Shown here: piece after piece, positions 1-9,498 of the stretch
Layout of the letters: every line of letters starts with the position of its first letter
How positions within the stretch are numbered: position 1 is the first letter of the stretch
From: Lentilactobacillus diolivorans DSM 14421
Lineage (GTDB): Bacteria > Bacillota > Bacilli > Lactobacillales > Lactobacillaceae
Direction of reading: 5' to 3'
Assembly: GCF_001434255.1 (NCBI RefSeq)
Contig: NZ_AZEY01000068.1
Coordinates: 36,592-100,591 of the forward strand
DNA length: 64,000 nucleotides
Translations under genes and position numbers: made by a program
The notes under the pieces: model-generated
What the model saw: only the letters and a program-made list of their open reading frames with translations
What the model was told of the DNA's origin: nothing
Database searches by the model: none

Positions 1-72
1 GGAGGATACAGGGATCGAACCTGTGACCTCCTGCTTGTAAGGCAGATGCTCTCCCAGCTGAGCTAATCCTCC
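1..72 (-). tRNA. tRNA-Val (anticodon TAC), 3' end cut by window edge
   Basis: On the minus strand a full cloverleaf can be drawn: a 7-bp acceptor stem (GGAGGAT with ATCCTCC), a D arm with AGCTGGGA, an anticodon arm with loop CTTACAA and a T arm with TTCGATC. The anticodon at the middle of the loop is TAC, which reads valine GTA/GTG codons. The discriminator base and any encoded CCA lie before base 1, so the gene is incomplete only at its last base(s). Confidence 0.96.
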
Positions 73-613
73 GTGAAACAATATTAATGTTTGTTGGTAG
101 TAACAGTAACAACACAACTATTAAATTGTATCATTACCACTTAATTGAAGTCAAGACTTTTTTATTAAGCAACACCCCAACAGCTTATGTGCAACGTCAT
201 TTTCCGACAAAAAACATTATACCGTATCTTCGAAAACATTACTAGTCCAATTTTGAATTTTTTTGATTTTATTTCTAAAGCGTCGATTTTAACCGATTGT
301 TTCACTAGACATTGAAATTTCCCTTGATTGTCCAACAAATATTATCGAAACACCAGACAGCTAAAAGAAGTATTCCTAATCACTTATTCCTAATGACAGC
401 TTATTTAAGAAGCGACTTTATAATTACTGCTTGGTTCTTTACCACAATTATCAGCCAACAATTCCCCTTCCCCATTAATTTAAGTGATCATACACGCTAG
501 AAACAAGCTGATTTGTATTCAGTCAAATAAAAAAGACGTATCGCAATTGATCTTACCTCGACTCACAATCATGTTTCAAATTGGCCAATTACTTATTTCG
601 ATTCCACTTCCAT

Positions 614-667
614 AAAAAAGGATCCAGTCAAAAACTAAAATTAATTAGTTTCCAACTGGATCTTTTA
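614..667 (-). terminator. likely rho-independent terminator
   Basis: The arms GGATCCAGT and ACTGGATC flank an AT-rich loop. On the minus strand the stem is followed by six T residues, on the plus strand by TTTT, so it could act in both directions. It lies about 160 bp past the serS stop codon and is the best candidate for ending that transcript. Confidence 0.6.
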
Positions 668-742
668 CTAGATATAACCCTTATGAGGGGGTTCGGGGGG
701 GTGATTCTGCTAGAGGAGGGGGGCCTCAGCATTATCAATACT

Positions 743-783
743 GTAACCGCAAGGTCAAAAACAATGACCTTGTTTTTGGTTAC
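743..783. repeat. two-part hairpin just downstream of serS
   Basis: The inner arms CAAGGTCA and TGACCTTG are perfectly complementary around a 7-nt loop, and the outer arms GTAACC and GGTTAC extend the fold. There is no clean T-run, so termination by this hairpin alone is uncertain. Confidence 0.45.
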
Positions 784-826
784 ACTTATTAACTACGCAA
801 AAAAATGCACTTTTTATCGAACATTT

Positions 827-2110
827 TTAATTTTGTTTTTCAATTTTAGTTTTACCATGCATGTATGGTCGAAGAACTTCAGGAATGGTAACAGATCCAT
901 CCTCATTTTGATAATTCTCAAGAATTGCCGCCACAGTTCTGCCCACTGCCAAACCCGATCCATTTAAAGTGTGGACGTACTGTAATTTACCATCTTCATC
1001 CCGATACTGAATATGTGACCGACGGGCTTGAAAATCAGTTGTATTTGAGCAGCTAGAAATTTCCCGATACTTATCTTGTGCCGGGAACCAAACTTCCAAA
1101 TCGTGAGTCATCGCTGCTGTAAAACTCATATCACTCGTTGTTAGCGTAATAACATGATAAGCCAACCCCAATTTTTGCAAGTTAACTTCTGCTTGATGAG
1201 TAATTTCTTCCAATGCAGCCCACGAATCCTCAGGCTTGGTAAACTTCACCATCTCAACCTTATTAAACTGGTGAAGTCGAATCAATCCCTTTGTGTCACG
1301 GCCGGCACTCCCTGCTTCAGAACGAAAGGCTGGTGATAGTGCTGTAAACGAAACCGGTAATTTCTCTTCAGGAATGACTTCATTTCGGTAATAGTTGACT
1401 AATGGGACTTCAGCAGTTGGAATCATTGTTAGGTCTGTGCCAACAAGTTCATAGCCGGCCTTGCTTTCCAAGAACTTAGGGAATTGACCCGTTCCATACA
1501 TAGAATCATCATTAACCATGTATGGTGGGATTACCTCTTGATAACCAGCTGCAGTGTTTTGGTCCAGATAGAAGTTATAGACCGCCCGTTCCAACAACGC
1601 ACCGTCACCGATATAATAGACAAACCGACTACCGGATACCTTAGCTGCCCGTTCGAAATCCAAGATGCCAAGATTCTCACCGATATCCCAATGATGCTTT
1701 GGCTTGAAACCAAATGACGGAATTTTTCCAATTCGTCGTAGTTCAACAGATCCTTCTTCGGTTAAAGATACTGGCACCCCATCGGCAGGAATATTGGGTA
1801 AGTGAGCGGCCAAATCATGTTCCTGCTTTTCAATATCCCGCAATTGCTCATCGAGCTGTTTGATCTGTTGACCAACCTCTTTCATTTGGTTAATTGCTTC
1901 GGAAGCATCCTGCTTGTTGCGTTTTGCTTGTGAAATCTGATCAGAAACATCATTTCTGCGAGCCTTTAGTGACTCGGATTGGACAATTAAGTCACGTCGC
2001 TTGGTATCATACCCTAACAACTCATCAATTGTCTCCGGTTTAATCCCCCGGGTTGCCAATTTTTCTTTTGTAAAATCCGGATCTTTTCTAATCTTTTTAA
2101 TATCTAGCAT
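827..2110 (-). CDS. serS: serine--tRNA ligase
   Basis: This cytoplasmic enzyme charges tRNA-Ser, and is also used by tRNA-Sec, with serine. The 427-residue length is normal for the family. Residues about 30-105 form the long antiparallel coiled-coil arm that grips the tRNA variable arm. The class II core follows: motif 2 is seen as [17 protein letters not shown] with the downstream HQFNKVE stretch, and motif 3 as [18 protein letters not shown]. The gene stands alone behind a T-box leader, so it should be switched on when uncharged tRNA-Ser accumulates. Start chosen at ATG with an AGGAGGA-like site just upstream. Confidence 0.97.
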   Translation of the reverse strand: MLDIKKIRKDPDFTKEKLATRGIKPETIDELLGYDTKRRDLIVQSESLKARRNDVSDQISQAKRNKQDASEAINQMKEVGQQIKQLDEQLRDIEKQEHDLAAHLPNIPADGVPVSLTEEGSVELRRIGKIPSFGFKPKHHWDIGENLGILDFERAAKVSGSRFVYYIGDGALLERAVYNFYLDQNTAAGYQEVIPPYMVNDDSMYGTGQFPKFLESKAGYELVGTDLTMIPTAEVPLVNYYRNEVIPEEKLPVSFTALSPAFRSEAGSAGRDTKGLIRLHQFNKVEMVKFTKPEDSWAALEEITHQAEVNLQKLGLAYHVITLTTSDMSFTAAMTHDLEVWFPAQDKYREISSCSNTTDFQARRSHIQYRDEDGKLQYVHTLNGSGLAVGRTVAAILENYQNEDGSVTIPEVLRPYMHGKTKIEKQN

Positions 2111-2142
2111 TCGAAATCCTCCTTAGAATATAAAAAAAGACC

Positions 2143-2335
2143 CTATCGTCACTGGGACGAAGGATCCTTTTCGCGGTACCACCCAAGTTCTTGGTATACA
2201 AAGCCAAGCTCTCTAAGTATGGTAACGGCATACGCCCGTGCAGCATTGCCTGCCCGTTTACTTGTGCTGGAATATTCGATGACAATTCACACCAATCATT
2301 GTCTCTCTGAAATCTACTAAATAGGCACAAAACGT
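2143..2335 (-). promoter_or_regulatory. T-box leader of serS
   Basis: The minus strand carries the T-box core GGTGGTACCGCG (2172-2183), followed by a terminator hairpin (GGATCCTTCGTC pairing with GACGATAGGGTC) and seven T residues at about 2143-2150. The AGAGA element of stem I lies near 2300. This is the standard layout of a tRNA-sensing antitermination leader. By position it should read tRNA-Ser, but I could not assign the specifier codon with confidence. An open frame across this region is an artefact. Confidence 0.93.
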
Positions 2336-2381
2336 TTTATCTAAATTGATTATAACCAATTCATTTTTAAATCACAAGCCA

Positions 2382-3020
2382 CTAAATAGCAAGTTGATCA
2401 ATTTTTTGGTCAATTAAATCGATCACAGCATGCTTATCCGCATCCTTTTCGACAAAGTCATATTTATCGCCATCAATTTGAATCTTGGCTGATTTATCAT
2501 AGTGTGCATACCAATCTTGATAACGACTGTTTAAGTCCTTGTAATACTGATACAAGCTTGGGTCGTTATTAATTTGTTCGTATGGTCGACCACGCTTTTG
2601 AATTCTTTCCAACATCGTTTCAAAGGAAATGTTGATGTGAATCAGCAGATCAGGATTCTTACTATGCGGTGTTTTGGGTAACTCCTGCATCATATTTGCT
2701 AACAGAGAATCGTAAATATTAACTTCCGTCTCAGTCGCCCGACCGAGGTCGGCATTAAGATGAAAGAGCAGTGAATCTTCAAATATGGATCGATCCAAAA
2801 CGCTTTCCCCATTCTTCCAAGCCCGTTTAATATCATCCATTCGGCGATTTAAAAAATCGATTTGTAACAGAAAAGCATACTTCTTCGGGTCTTTATAAAA
2901 TAATGGTAAGATCCGATTATGCTCAACGGATTCATAATATGCAGGTGTTCCCAAATGGGTCGCCAACATGTGGGTTAAAGACGTTTTTCCGGCACCAATT
3001 GTTCCAGCCAATACAAGCAT
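2382..3020 (-). CDS. deoxynucleoside kinase (dAdo/dGuo type)
   Basis: This is a cytoplasmic salvage enzyme that phosphorylates deoxynucleosides with ATP. Visible motifs are the P-loop GTIGAGKTS at residues about 6-14, the LDRS motif near residue 75, and the arginine-rich lid RIQKRGRPYEQ near residue 145. The 212-residue length fits the lactobacillal dAK/dGK family, which often occurs as adjacent pairs; only one copy is present here. Start ATG at 3020 has AGGGGA about 9 nt upstream. Exact base preference cannot be read from the sequence. Confidence 0.9.
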   Translation of the reverse strand: MLVLAGTIGAGKTSLTHMLATHLGTPAYYESVEHNRILPLFYKDPKKYAFLLQIDFLNRRMDDIKRAWKNGESVLDRSIFEDSLLFHLNADLGRATETEVNIYDSLLANMMQELPKTPHSKNPDLLIHINISFETMLERIQKRGRPYEQINNDPSLYQYYKDLNSRYQDWYAHYDKSAKIQIDGDKYDFVEKDADKHAVIDLIDQKIDQLAI

Positions 3021-3042
3021 ATGTTAAATTCCCCTAACTTTT

Positions 3043-3070
3043 AAACTAGTACTACATATTGTACTAGTTT
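3043..3070. repeat. perfect 10-bp dyad between aldolase and deoxynucleoside kinase
   Basis: The arms AAACTAGTAC and GTACTAGTTT are perfect inverted repeats around an 8-nt spacer. The dyad sits downstream of the aldolase stop and upstream of the kinase start (both minus strand). It may be a weak terminator or an operator. Confidence 0.45.
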
Positions 3071-3101
3071 TGTCAGGTAGCTTCAACATCTTGTATTGCT
3101 T

Positions 3102-4148
3102 TTATTGAATGTTTGAAATATCAACCACCTGAATATTATCTTTGCCGCCATATGCTTCAAACCAAGGAGTGGCATTATCCGAAAGAATTTGAGTTAATTC
3201 GGTTACATTACGAGTCCCTTTGTGTTTCAACCAATCTACCAATCCATCACGCCCGTCACGGGCAAAAATATCAACGCCTTCAAGCCAAGTTGCCCGGCCA
3301 CTTAAAACACCATTAAATTTAGCACCGGCATCGCCAGCAAGTTTTAATTCACGCTGAAAGACGTTCGTTGGTACCCCGGCACTCAGAAAAATAAATGGCC
3401 GAGTTGCTTCATCGCTTAATTGCTTCAAATAATCTTTGGCCTCGGCTTCGGTATAAGCAGAGTCAGAAGCATCTTTATTCCAGCCGGCAACAAACTTTGG
3501 ATTAAACGGAATTTCCATTTTTAAGACATCAATATGATATTTATCTTGAGTAAATTCCCTCATTGACTTCAAAACAAGTTCCGGCTTTTCCTTGGCAAAT
3601 TCCAACGAACTGCTATCATACCGATCATCATAGGTGACAATTTCCAAGAAAGTTGGTGTCTCGGCAGCAACACCTTCAATCCCATATCGTTGGGCAAAAG
3701 CCTTCTTTTGATCATTAATTTCATCTGGATCATTTGGATTGAAGTAGAGCAACACTTTCAATGCGTCAGCACCACGTTGGACCATAATCTGTGCGGATTG
3801 ATCGGGAATCAAGCTTGGCAATCGACCAGGTTCGTTAGCATCATACCCGGTTTTTTCATATGACATAATTAGTCCGGTATCAACAGACTTGGCTTCAATT
3901 CCTTTGAACCCCATTTGATCATCCAGCAAGATGGCCGAACTATACGGACTCAAGATTTCTGAAACAGTTTGTTTGAAATTATAGACCATATCCATGCTGA
4001 AAAGTTTACCGTATTTGGCGGCTGCTGTTTTCATCCCTTTGACAAGTGATCCACGTTGATCCAACGCCAATGCATCAACAATCCCATCATCAGTGGTTAA
4101 TTTAAGCATCCGCGCGTATTTTCCCTTTGAAAGTAATTTTTTTGACAT
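3102..4148 (-). CDS. lacD: tagatose 1,6-diphosphate aldolase family (LacD-like)
   Basis: This class I, Schiff-base aldolase would split tagatose-1,6-bisphosphate into DHAP and glyceraldehyde-3-phosphate; LacD enzymes also accept other ketohexose bisphosphates. Family landmarks are LALDQRGSL near residues 27-35 and the VLKMEIPFNP segment holding the presumed catalytic lysine. The length (348 aa) is slightly above the usual 325. I chose ATG at 4148 because GAGGTGG lies 6 nt upstream; a GTG three codons earlier lies inside that site. No lacABC or PTS genes are adjacent, so in a heterofermenter without Fba it may serve a general aldolase role (inference). Confidence 0.88.
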   Translation of the reverse strand: MSKKLLSKGKYARMLKLTTDDGIVDALALDQRGSLVKGMKTAAAKYGKLFSMDMVYNFKQTVSEILSPYSSAILLDDQMGFKGIEAKSVDTGLIMSYEKTGYDANEPGRLPSLIPDQSAQIMVQRGADALKVLLYFNPNDPDEINDQKKAFAQRYGIEGVAAETPTFLEIVTYDDRYDSSSLEFAKEKPELVLKSMREFTQDKYHIDVLKMEIPFNPKFVAGWNKDASDSAYTEAEAKDYLKQLSDEATRPFIFLSAGVPTNVFQRELKLAGDAGAKFNGVLSGRATWLEGVDIFARDGRDGLVDWLKHKGTRNVTELTQILSDNATPWFEAYGGKDNIQVVDISNIQ

Positions 4149-4281
4149 AATATCCACCTCGTTAAATTAAATATACCAATCGACAAAATTCTACCAAACA
4201 ATAGTGGTAAATAGCAAGTTTCCAGCCTAAATAAAATAAAAAAGCCTATTCGTTTGAATAGACCAATTCATAATTAATATA

Positions 4282-5763
4282 CTACTTTTCATTTAAATCC
4301 GTTAACTTTTGATCCTTATGGGCGGGGGAAACATCAACCTTATCAAGCGGAATGATTTTCGTATGGTGCTTAATTTTGTAAACAATATAAAGAACCAAAA
4401 CCAACGGCACACTCATGTAGGTCACCAAAATTTGTTTCCAATCAAACGTTGCAAATGACTGAGGGTTTTGACCAACAATGACGATAATACATAAGATCAA
4501 ACACAATACTGGACCAAATGGAAACAGTTTGGCATGATATTTAAGCTCGCTCAGCTGATGTCCCTGCTTAACGAATGCTCGTCGGAATCGATAATGTGAA
4601 ATTGCAATCCCAAACCATGCAATAAATCCGGTTAGTCCAGAAGCAGCCACCAGCCACATATAAATTTGTGGACCGGCAATACTAGAGATAAATGTTAATA
4701 GTGAAACAACCGTTGTCACAATTAACGAGTAATAAGGAATCCCATTGTGGGCAGTTCTGCCAAGTGCTTTTGGTGCATAGCCACTATTTGATAAGGAGTA
4801 AAGCATTCGGGTTGAAGCATACATCCCTGAATTAGCAGACGAAATCACGGAAGTTAAAATGACCGCATTCATAACACTAGCAGCCGCAGCCAAACCAGCT
4901 CGCTGAAAGACCAGGGTAAAAGGGCTAATTGCAATATCAGTGGTACTGGAGCCCAATAATGAATGACTTGTGTAAGGAATAAGGGCAGCAATCACAAAAA
5001 TTGTTAAAATATAGAATAGAATAATTCGCCAAAAGACTTCATTAATTGCCTTAGGAACACTATGTTGTGGGTCCTGAGATTCGCCGGCAGTGATCCCAAC
5101 CAACTCAGTTCCTTGAAACGAGAACCCTGCAACAACAAAGACACTAATAATCGCCGGAACACCGCCAACAAATGGGGCTTGTTTTAAGGTGAAATTACGC
5201 ATACCCACAAAATGGCCACCCATAATTCCAAAAATTGTTAGCGCACCAACAATGAGAAAAATAATGATAGTTGTTACTTTAATTGCTGACATCCAGAATT
5301 CGGTTTCGCCAAATGTTGAAACTGACATCGCATTAATAAAAAATATCAGAACCAGCGCGATTGCACTCCAAATCCAGGCTGGCACGTTTGGCAGCCAAAA
5401 TTTCATGACCAGTGCTGCTGTACTAATGTCAACAGCAACCGTAATCGCCCAATTAAACCAGTAATTCCACCCCATTGCAAAACCAAGCGCCGGATCAACG
5501 TACTTAGCCGAGTATGCGGCAAACGAGCCTGAAATTGGCATGTTGGTTGCCATTTCACCAAGACTTGTCATTAAAAAGTAGACCATTAATCCCATCAAGC
5601 CATAGGCAACCAAGGCCCCACCTGGACCAGCATCACTAATTGTTGATCCACTAGCTACAAACAACCCGGTCCCGATACAGCCACCTAAAGCAATCATCGA
5701 AACGTGGCGGGCCTTTAACCCTCTCTTAACCTGTCCAGGCTGTTCACTTGCTTTTTCGCTCAT
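4282..5763 (-). CDS. lysP: lysine-specific amino acid permease
   Basis: This is a 493-residue APC-superfamily permease with about 12 membrane helices. The N-terminal GGCIGTGLFVASG segment is the substrate and sodium/proton site signature of the AAT family, and the MSVSTFGETEFW stretch is typical of LysP-type proteins. Specificity is supported by the regulation: a lysine riboswitch with a perfect terminator sits directly upstream, so transcription should fall when intracellular lysine is high. It should import lysine across the cytoplasmic membrane. The transcript is probably monocistronic, with a short AT-rich gap before the LacD gene. Confidence 0.92.
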   Translation of the reverse strand: MSEKASEQPGQVKRGLKARHVSMIALGGCIGTGLFVASGSTISDAGPGGALVAYGLMGLMVYFLMTSLGEMATNMPISGSFAAYSAKYVDPALGFAMGWNYWFNWAITVAVDISTAALVMKFWLPNVPAWIWSAIALVLIFFINAMSVSTFGETEFWMSAIKVTTIIIFLIVGALTIFGIMGGHFVGMRNFTLKQAPFVGGVPAIISVFVVAGFSFQGTELVGITAGESQDPQHSVPKAINEVFWRIILFYILTIFVIAALIPYTSHSLLGSSTTDIAISPFTLVFQRAGLAAAASVMNAVILTSVISSANSGMYASTRMLYSLSNSGYAPKALGRTAHNGIPYYSLIVTTVVSLLTFISSIAGPQIYMWLVAASGLTGFIAWFGIAISHYRFRRAFVKQGHQLSELKYHAKLFPFGPVLCLILCIIVIVGQNPQSFATFDWKQILVTYMSVPLVLVLYIVYKIKHHTKIIPLDKVDVSPAHKDQKLTDLNEK

Positions 5764-5811
5764 AAATTTCGTCTCCCATATCGTTTATTTCCAAAATCTA
5801 ATTTGGCCTAC

Positions 5812-5848
5812 AAAAAAGTCTCTTTCAATAACCATATTGAAAGAGACC
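5812..5848 (-). terminator. expression-platform terminator of the lysine riboswitch
   Basis: A perfect 13-bp stem (GTCTCTTTCAATA with TATTGAAAGAGAC) has a 4-nt loop and is followed on the minus strand by six T residues. It lies between the aptamer and lysP and would end transcription when lysine is bound. Confidence 0.92.
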
Positions 5849-5868
5849 GCAGGTGTTTCTCAACATCT

Positions 5869-6040
5869 TGATAGCGCTCCGTAGTATCAAACTACGACAG
5901 TCCTTAATCTCTTAAATTAAGACCCAACAACCAACCAGAAAAAGTGGTTACTCATTTCGGCATTCATCCCTTTTTATTTCAGTCATCACTTCTTTTCAAG
6001 TTCCTGAAATATACTTTTAATAAATGCGCCTCTACTCGAA
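5869..6040 (-). promoter_or_regulatory. lysine riboswitch (L-box) upstream of lysP
   Basis: The minus strand contains the conserved aptamer pieces in order: GTAGAGGCGC opening P1/P2, the GGGATGAATGCCGAAATGAG junction, the GTTGGGTCTT and AAGGACTGTCGT segments of P4/P5, and the closing GGAGCGCTATC. These match the L-box consensus. With the downstream terminator this is a transcriptional OFF switch for lysine uptake. Confidence 0.93.
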
Positions 6041-6123
6041 TATATCGATAAATTAAATTATTTAAATTTCAAACAAGAGAATTGTAACTCAAATCCCCAT
6101 AATTAACAACCGACACGGACTAG

Positions 6124-6633
6124 TTACTCAAGCTGATACTCAAAAACGATTTTAGGTTTACCAACAATCGGATCGATTAATTTAGCAACTGGAATAAAGT
6201 CCAAGCGCTTTAGCAATGCAATCGAATTGACATTGTTCGCAAAAACTTCCGCAGTTATTTTGTGAATCTTTCGCCGGTATTTTAAATCGTTAATAACTGT
6301 TAAACACGCTTCCGTCATAATCCCCTGGTGCCAAAAATGTGGGGCCAGAAAGTAGCTTACCTCAACTTGATTTGGATCAGGCAGCCCATCAAAGCCGACC
6401 TTCGCTAACAGCAAAATAGCCCCAATTAGCTTACCATTCAGCTCAATTGCCAACGACCCTGGCGCCTTAATTTGCCGCTTTAGCAACTCTTCAATCATTG
6501 CAGGATTGCTCATTAGGCCAAACCCGGCTCCCTGCTGAATTTCTGGATGCGAAACCAAGTCATAATAAGCTTGAAAGTCAGCCATTTGTAGTTTACGAAT
6601 ATGAAGACGCGATGTGTGAAGATCGATATCCAT
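6124..6633 (-). CDS. GNAT family N-acetyltransferase (RimJ/RimL-like)
   Basis: This 169-residue protein begins with the DIDLHTSRLHIRKL strand typical of RimJ/RimL type acetyltransferases and carries the acetyl-CoA fold through YFLAPHFWHQGIMTEACLTVI, the motif A region. The C-terminal FANNVNSIALLKRLDF segment is characteristic. It should transfer an acetyl group from acetyl-CoA to an amine, either a protein N-terminus or a small molecule; the acceptor cannot be read. It lies 13 bp after the PAP2 gene on the same strand, so the two are likely co-transcribed. Confidence 0.85.
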   Translation of the reverse strand: MDIDLHTSRLHIRKLQMADFQAYYDLVSHPEIQQGAGFGLMSNPAMIEELLKRQIKAPGSLAIELNGKLIGAILLLAKVGFDGLPDPNQVEVSYFLAPHFWHQGIMTEACLTVINDLKYRRKIHKITAEVFANNVNSIALLKRLDFIPVAKLIDPIVGKPKIVFEYQLE

Positions 6634-6646
6634 GCTGCCTTCCTCC

Positions 6647-7336
6647 TCACACTTTGGTATGTCTAATGAATGGCAATTGTGCCACTTGAGTTGCGTAGTT
6701 AGCGTACAACATCTCAGATACCAGCAACCAACTATATGCGACTAAGCAGGCGCCAATCGTATCGGTAGGATAATGCGCATTCAAATAAATTCTGGAAAAC
6801 ATCACCACTACTAAGACAACTACCATGAGAACTCTCAAAATGACGCGAATCGAAACGTGCTCAATGATTGGCACAACAACAATCCACAACACAGCAATCA
6901 CCAAGAAGATACCAAGCACATGGCCACTGGGAAAGCTATAGCCACTATCGGTTCCAAGGTGCAGCGGTGGCCGATGACGTTTAATCAGATTTTTTATCAA
7001 AAAACCAACAATATCACCACCAGCTAATGTAAATAATGCCCACAGCGCGGGAACCTTGTATTTAAATCCCCACAGAAAAAAGGCAATTACAAATATCCAC
7101 AGAATATCCATTTTCGGGCTTGCCAATAATGACACGGTTCCATAAAATTTTTCCATCACTTCACTTGGAGAGGCCCCCTGAATTGCGGTGGTAAAAACTG
7201 AATCTAAAAATTGTAAATAGTCAAAATTAAATGCCACTGAAAGAGACAGAATAGCGGTAATACATAGACTAACAATGAATTTAACCACTCGATTAGGATC
7301 TCTTTGCATCAGCATGTAATCGTCATTCCCATACAT
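6647..7336 (-). CDS. PAP2 superfamily membrane phosphatase
   Basis: This multi-helix membrane protein has the three-part PAP2 signature: KRHRPPLH (motif 1), SFPSGH (motif 2) and SRIYLNAHYPTD (motif 3) with its catalytic histidine and aspartate. Such enzymes dephosphorylate phosphatidic acid, phosphatidylglycerophosphate or undecaprenyl pyrophosphate at the membrane surface. I set the start at ATG 7336, with AGAGAGGA about 9 nt upstream, rather than at the TTG codons before it. Its relation to the UppP gene at 20.7 kb is of a different family. Substrate is unresolved. Confidence 0.88.
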   Translation of the reverse strand: MYGNDDYMLMQRDPNRVVKFIVSLCITAILSLSVAFNFDYLQFLDSVFTTAIQGASPSEVMEKFYGTVSLLASPKMDILWIFVIAFFLWGFKYKVPALWALFTLAGGDIVGFLIKNLIKRHRPPLHLGTDSGYSFPSGHVLGIFLVIAVLWIVVVPIIEHVSIRVILRVLMVVVLVVVMFSRIYLNAHYPTDTIGACLVAYSWLLVSEMLYANYATQVAQLPFIRHTKV

Positions 7337-7538
7337 GTTCAACAATCCTCTCTAAATTAAAACTCAGAATTGAGTATATCACATTCTAATTAGTGATTTT
7401 TTCATTATGGGAATCTTAGGATTTCTTTTAATCATTAAGATCTTGGGGATAAAGCACATCCAAATTTTAGTTTTAAGCCAAACAAGCATGACTATTTCTG
7501 TACAATAATTGTTTAGTCGTAACCAAGCGCCTTATTTC

Positions 7539-8480
7539 CTACTCAACTGTAATATCACCATCATTTGTATCAAATCGGTACTGAACACCTTTAACATTAT
7601 CGATCCCATAGCTTCGTCGTGACCGACCAAACAAAGTAACATCCGAATCATCACCCTGAGCAATTACTCGAATTGGTTTTTCACGGTTAATATGACCACT
7701 GATATCGCCATCATCGGTTGAGGCCTCAAACCGCTTGTTGATCAATTGATTCCTAAATGTCATATCACCATCACTCGTATTTGTTTTGACACTATCAAAT
7801 GTATTTGAGCTTAACGTCACATCGCCATCATCAGTTGACAACGAACTTTGACCTTTGTTAAAAGTACTTTCGGTAATTGTAACGTCACCATCATCACTGC
7901 TTTGCAAAAGTGCGGGTGCCTTGACGCCTCTGAGAGTGACGTCACCGTCATTTTGTAAGTTAAATGATTTCTTAATATTAGTATCTGTCATTGAGACATC
8001 AGCCTCACCAGTTAAATCAACCTTGTTAATCGTTAATCCTTCTACTTCAACAGAATCTTCGGGATTACCGGTTAAGGACGCTAATTTGGCCTTCTCGGGA
8101 ATGGTGACCGAGATAGGGCTATCATTGTTGTAATCATCCTCAAAGCCGCCAATAATCCAAGAAAAATGCCGGTGATGAGATGCACCACTAATTGTTAATT
8201 TCCCGTCAACTTCATTAACCTGATTTCCGTTTAAATAACGAACAGTGACTTTTGAAACGTTACCCCGGCGAATTGAAATATCGTCATCAGCAGTTAAGTC
8301 AATTTGGTTAATATTACTGAATGATCGTTGTCGATAGTGACGACCTTGAGCTTTTGAGTCAACTGCTTTAAACCCGTTATCCCAGTAAATTCCTTGATTA
8401 CCACCGTGGGCAAATCCAAAACCGGCAAAAAGCAATCCAAGAATCATGATTGAAAAACCAATGATAAACATTTTTTTCAT
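7539..8480 (-). CDS. DUF4097 family beta-repeat membrane-anchored protein
   Basis: One N-terminal helix (residues about 4-24) anchors the protein, and the rest is predicted outside the membrane. From about residue 60 on, short beta repeats recur with a DDGD(V/I)T core every 20-25 residues, as expected for a right-handed beta solenoid of the DUF4097 'putative adhesin' family. In related Firmicutes the family includes LiaX-like envelope sensors; that link is by family only. It is the last gene of a padR-DUF1700-DUF4097 operon and its ATG overlaps the end of the DUF1700 gene by 4 bases. Confidence 0.85.
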   Translation of the reverse strand: MKKMFIIGFSIMILGLLFAGFGFAHGGNQGIYWDNGFKAVDSKAQGRHYRQRSFSNINQIDLTADDDISIRRGNVSKVTVRYLNGNQVNEVDGKLTISGASHHRHFSWIIGGFEDDYNNDSPISVTIPEKAKLASLTGNPEDSVEVEGLTINKVDLTGEADVSMTDTNIKKSFNLQNDGDVTLRGVKAPALLQSSDDGDVTITESTFNKGQSSLSTDDGDVTLSSNTFDSVKTNTSDGDMTFRNQLINKRFEASTDDGDISGHINREKPIRVIAQGDDSDVTLFGRSRRSYGIDNVKGVQYRFDTNDGDITVE

Positions 8481-9103
8481 TTTTGATCGTCCTTTCTCTG
8501 CGCACGATTTTTCGAGGAAATCTTACTGTAAATCCATTTTGAAAACAGAGTAATACCATGAATTAAACCGTCAATTGACCACTTAAAAATCGGTGTCAAC
8601 ATCAGCAAGGCTCCCACCACGGCTAGCCCAATCCCAAAGTAAAAGAGACCAACCCAGAAATGACTAAACAACATACTAATGCCAAGAATGAATGAGCCTA
8701 AACCACCAGCGATGATCGAAACAAAAATGGCAATCACGGACACAATTAATGCAAACGTCACAGCAATGGCAACAACAAACATTGCCGCAACACCGACTGC
8801 CAATGGTATCGTGACTGGTGTGGAAAGTAGCGCCAAGACAATTATCCAAATGGTCTGAACATCGCTTTTGGAACGCTGGGTTCTTGAATCAGATCGTGAT
8901 GGATTTTCTAACGTTTTAATCGAATAGTCCGCCAAGACTTTTCTTGCCAGCTGCCGGGGTGTTCCAAGTTCTGCAACGCAATCACTAAACCTCACAAAAC
9001 CACCATCTTGTAAATACTCGGAATAAAAGTCAACTACTTCGCCACGTTCTTCATCGCTCAATTGGCCAAGCAGGGCTGTAAGCTGTTTAATATAATCATT
9101 CAT
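8477..9103 (-). CDS. DUF1700 family membrane protein
   Basis: The N-terminal 70 residues are soluble and helical (MNDYIKQLTALLGQLSDEERGEVVDFYSEYL), typical of DUF1700 (HAAS-like) domains, and are followed by several membrane helices at about 85-190. The family is linked with PadR regulators and DUF4097 proteins, as here. I chose the ATG at 9103; upstream GTG and ATG codons lie inside the end of padR, and GGGAG lies about 12 nt before the chosen start. The stop overlaps the DUF4097 start, suggesting translational coupling. Function unknown; probably cell-envelope stress related. Confidence 0.82.
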   Translation of the reverse strand: MNDYIKQLTALLGQLSDEERGEVVDFYSEYLQDGGFVRFSDCVAELGTPRQLARKVLADYSIKTLENPSRSDSRTQRSKSDVQTIWIIVLALLSTPVTIPLAVGVAAMFVVAIAVTFALIVSVIAIFVSIIAGGLGSFILGISMLFSHFWVGLFYFGIGLAVVGALLMLTPIFKWSIDGLIHGITLFSKWIYSKISSKNRAQRKDDQK

Positions 9104-9416
9104 GATCCACACCATCTCCCAACATTTTATCGATACTTCCTTTAAAGACCTGCCAGTCCTGTTTAATCATTTCAAACTGACGTTTTCCTTCCGCTGTTAT
9201 CTTGTAATACCGCCGATTGCGGCCCTGATAAGGCTCGTCATAAGTCGACAAGAGATCATTCTTTTTTAATCGCCGAAGAACCGGATACATAGTTGATTCT
9301 GAAACTGAAATTGACTCCTGAACTTTTTGGGTCAACGAGTAACCGTAGTAATCATCATGCAGGAGAATTCCCAGAACACACCCATCAAGTAATTCGGAAC
9401 TGATTTGAATCGCCAT
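9096..9416 (-). CDS. PadR family transcriptional regulator
   Basis: A 106-residue winged-helix protein. LLDGCVLGILLHDDYYGYSLTQKVQ leads into the recognition helix SESTMYPVLRRLKKNDLL, and the wing has YQGRNRRYYKITAEGK; all are PadR hallmarks. It is first in the padR-DUF1700-DUF4097 operon, overlaps the next gene, and most likely represses its own operon in response to a membrane or small-molecule signal. GGAGGTGG lies 5 nt before the ATG. The operator was not identified. Confidence 0.92.
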   Translation of the reverse strand: MAIQISSELLDGCVLGILLHDDYYGYSLTQKVQESISVSESTMYPVLRRLKKNDLLSTYDEPYQGRNRRYYKITAEGKRQFEMIKQDWQVFKGSIDKMLGDGVDHE

Positions 9417-9498
9417 ACTGCCACCTCCACAATACTATATTTCATATAATATAATTTCATTGATATCTTAGACGAAAAAGGAGAGAATGTCAAATGAA

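Larger units (their letters stand above)
73..826. other. intergenic stretch between tRNA-Val and serS
   Basis: No convincing gene is visible here. Two open frames of 62 and 128 codons lack ribosome binding sites, have no recognisable motifs, and the longer one runs into serS on the opposite strand. The stretch holds two hairpins (separate entries) and G-rich runs around 685-723 of unknown meaning. Confidence 0.6.

Noticed and set aside
581-967. Open frame of 128 codons
   Set aside because: No ribosome site or motif, poor composition, and it overlaps the end of serS on the other strand.
2097-2330. Open frame of 77 codons upstream of serS
   Set aside because: It lies inside the T-box leader; the conservation there belongs to RNA structure.
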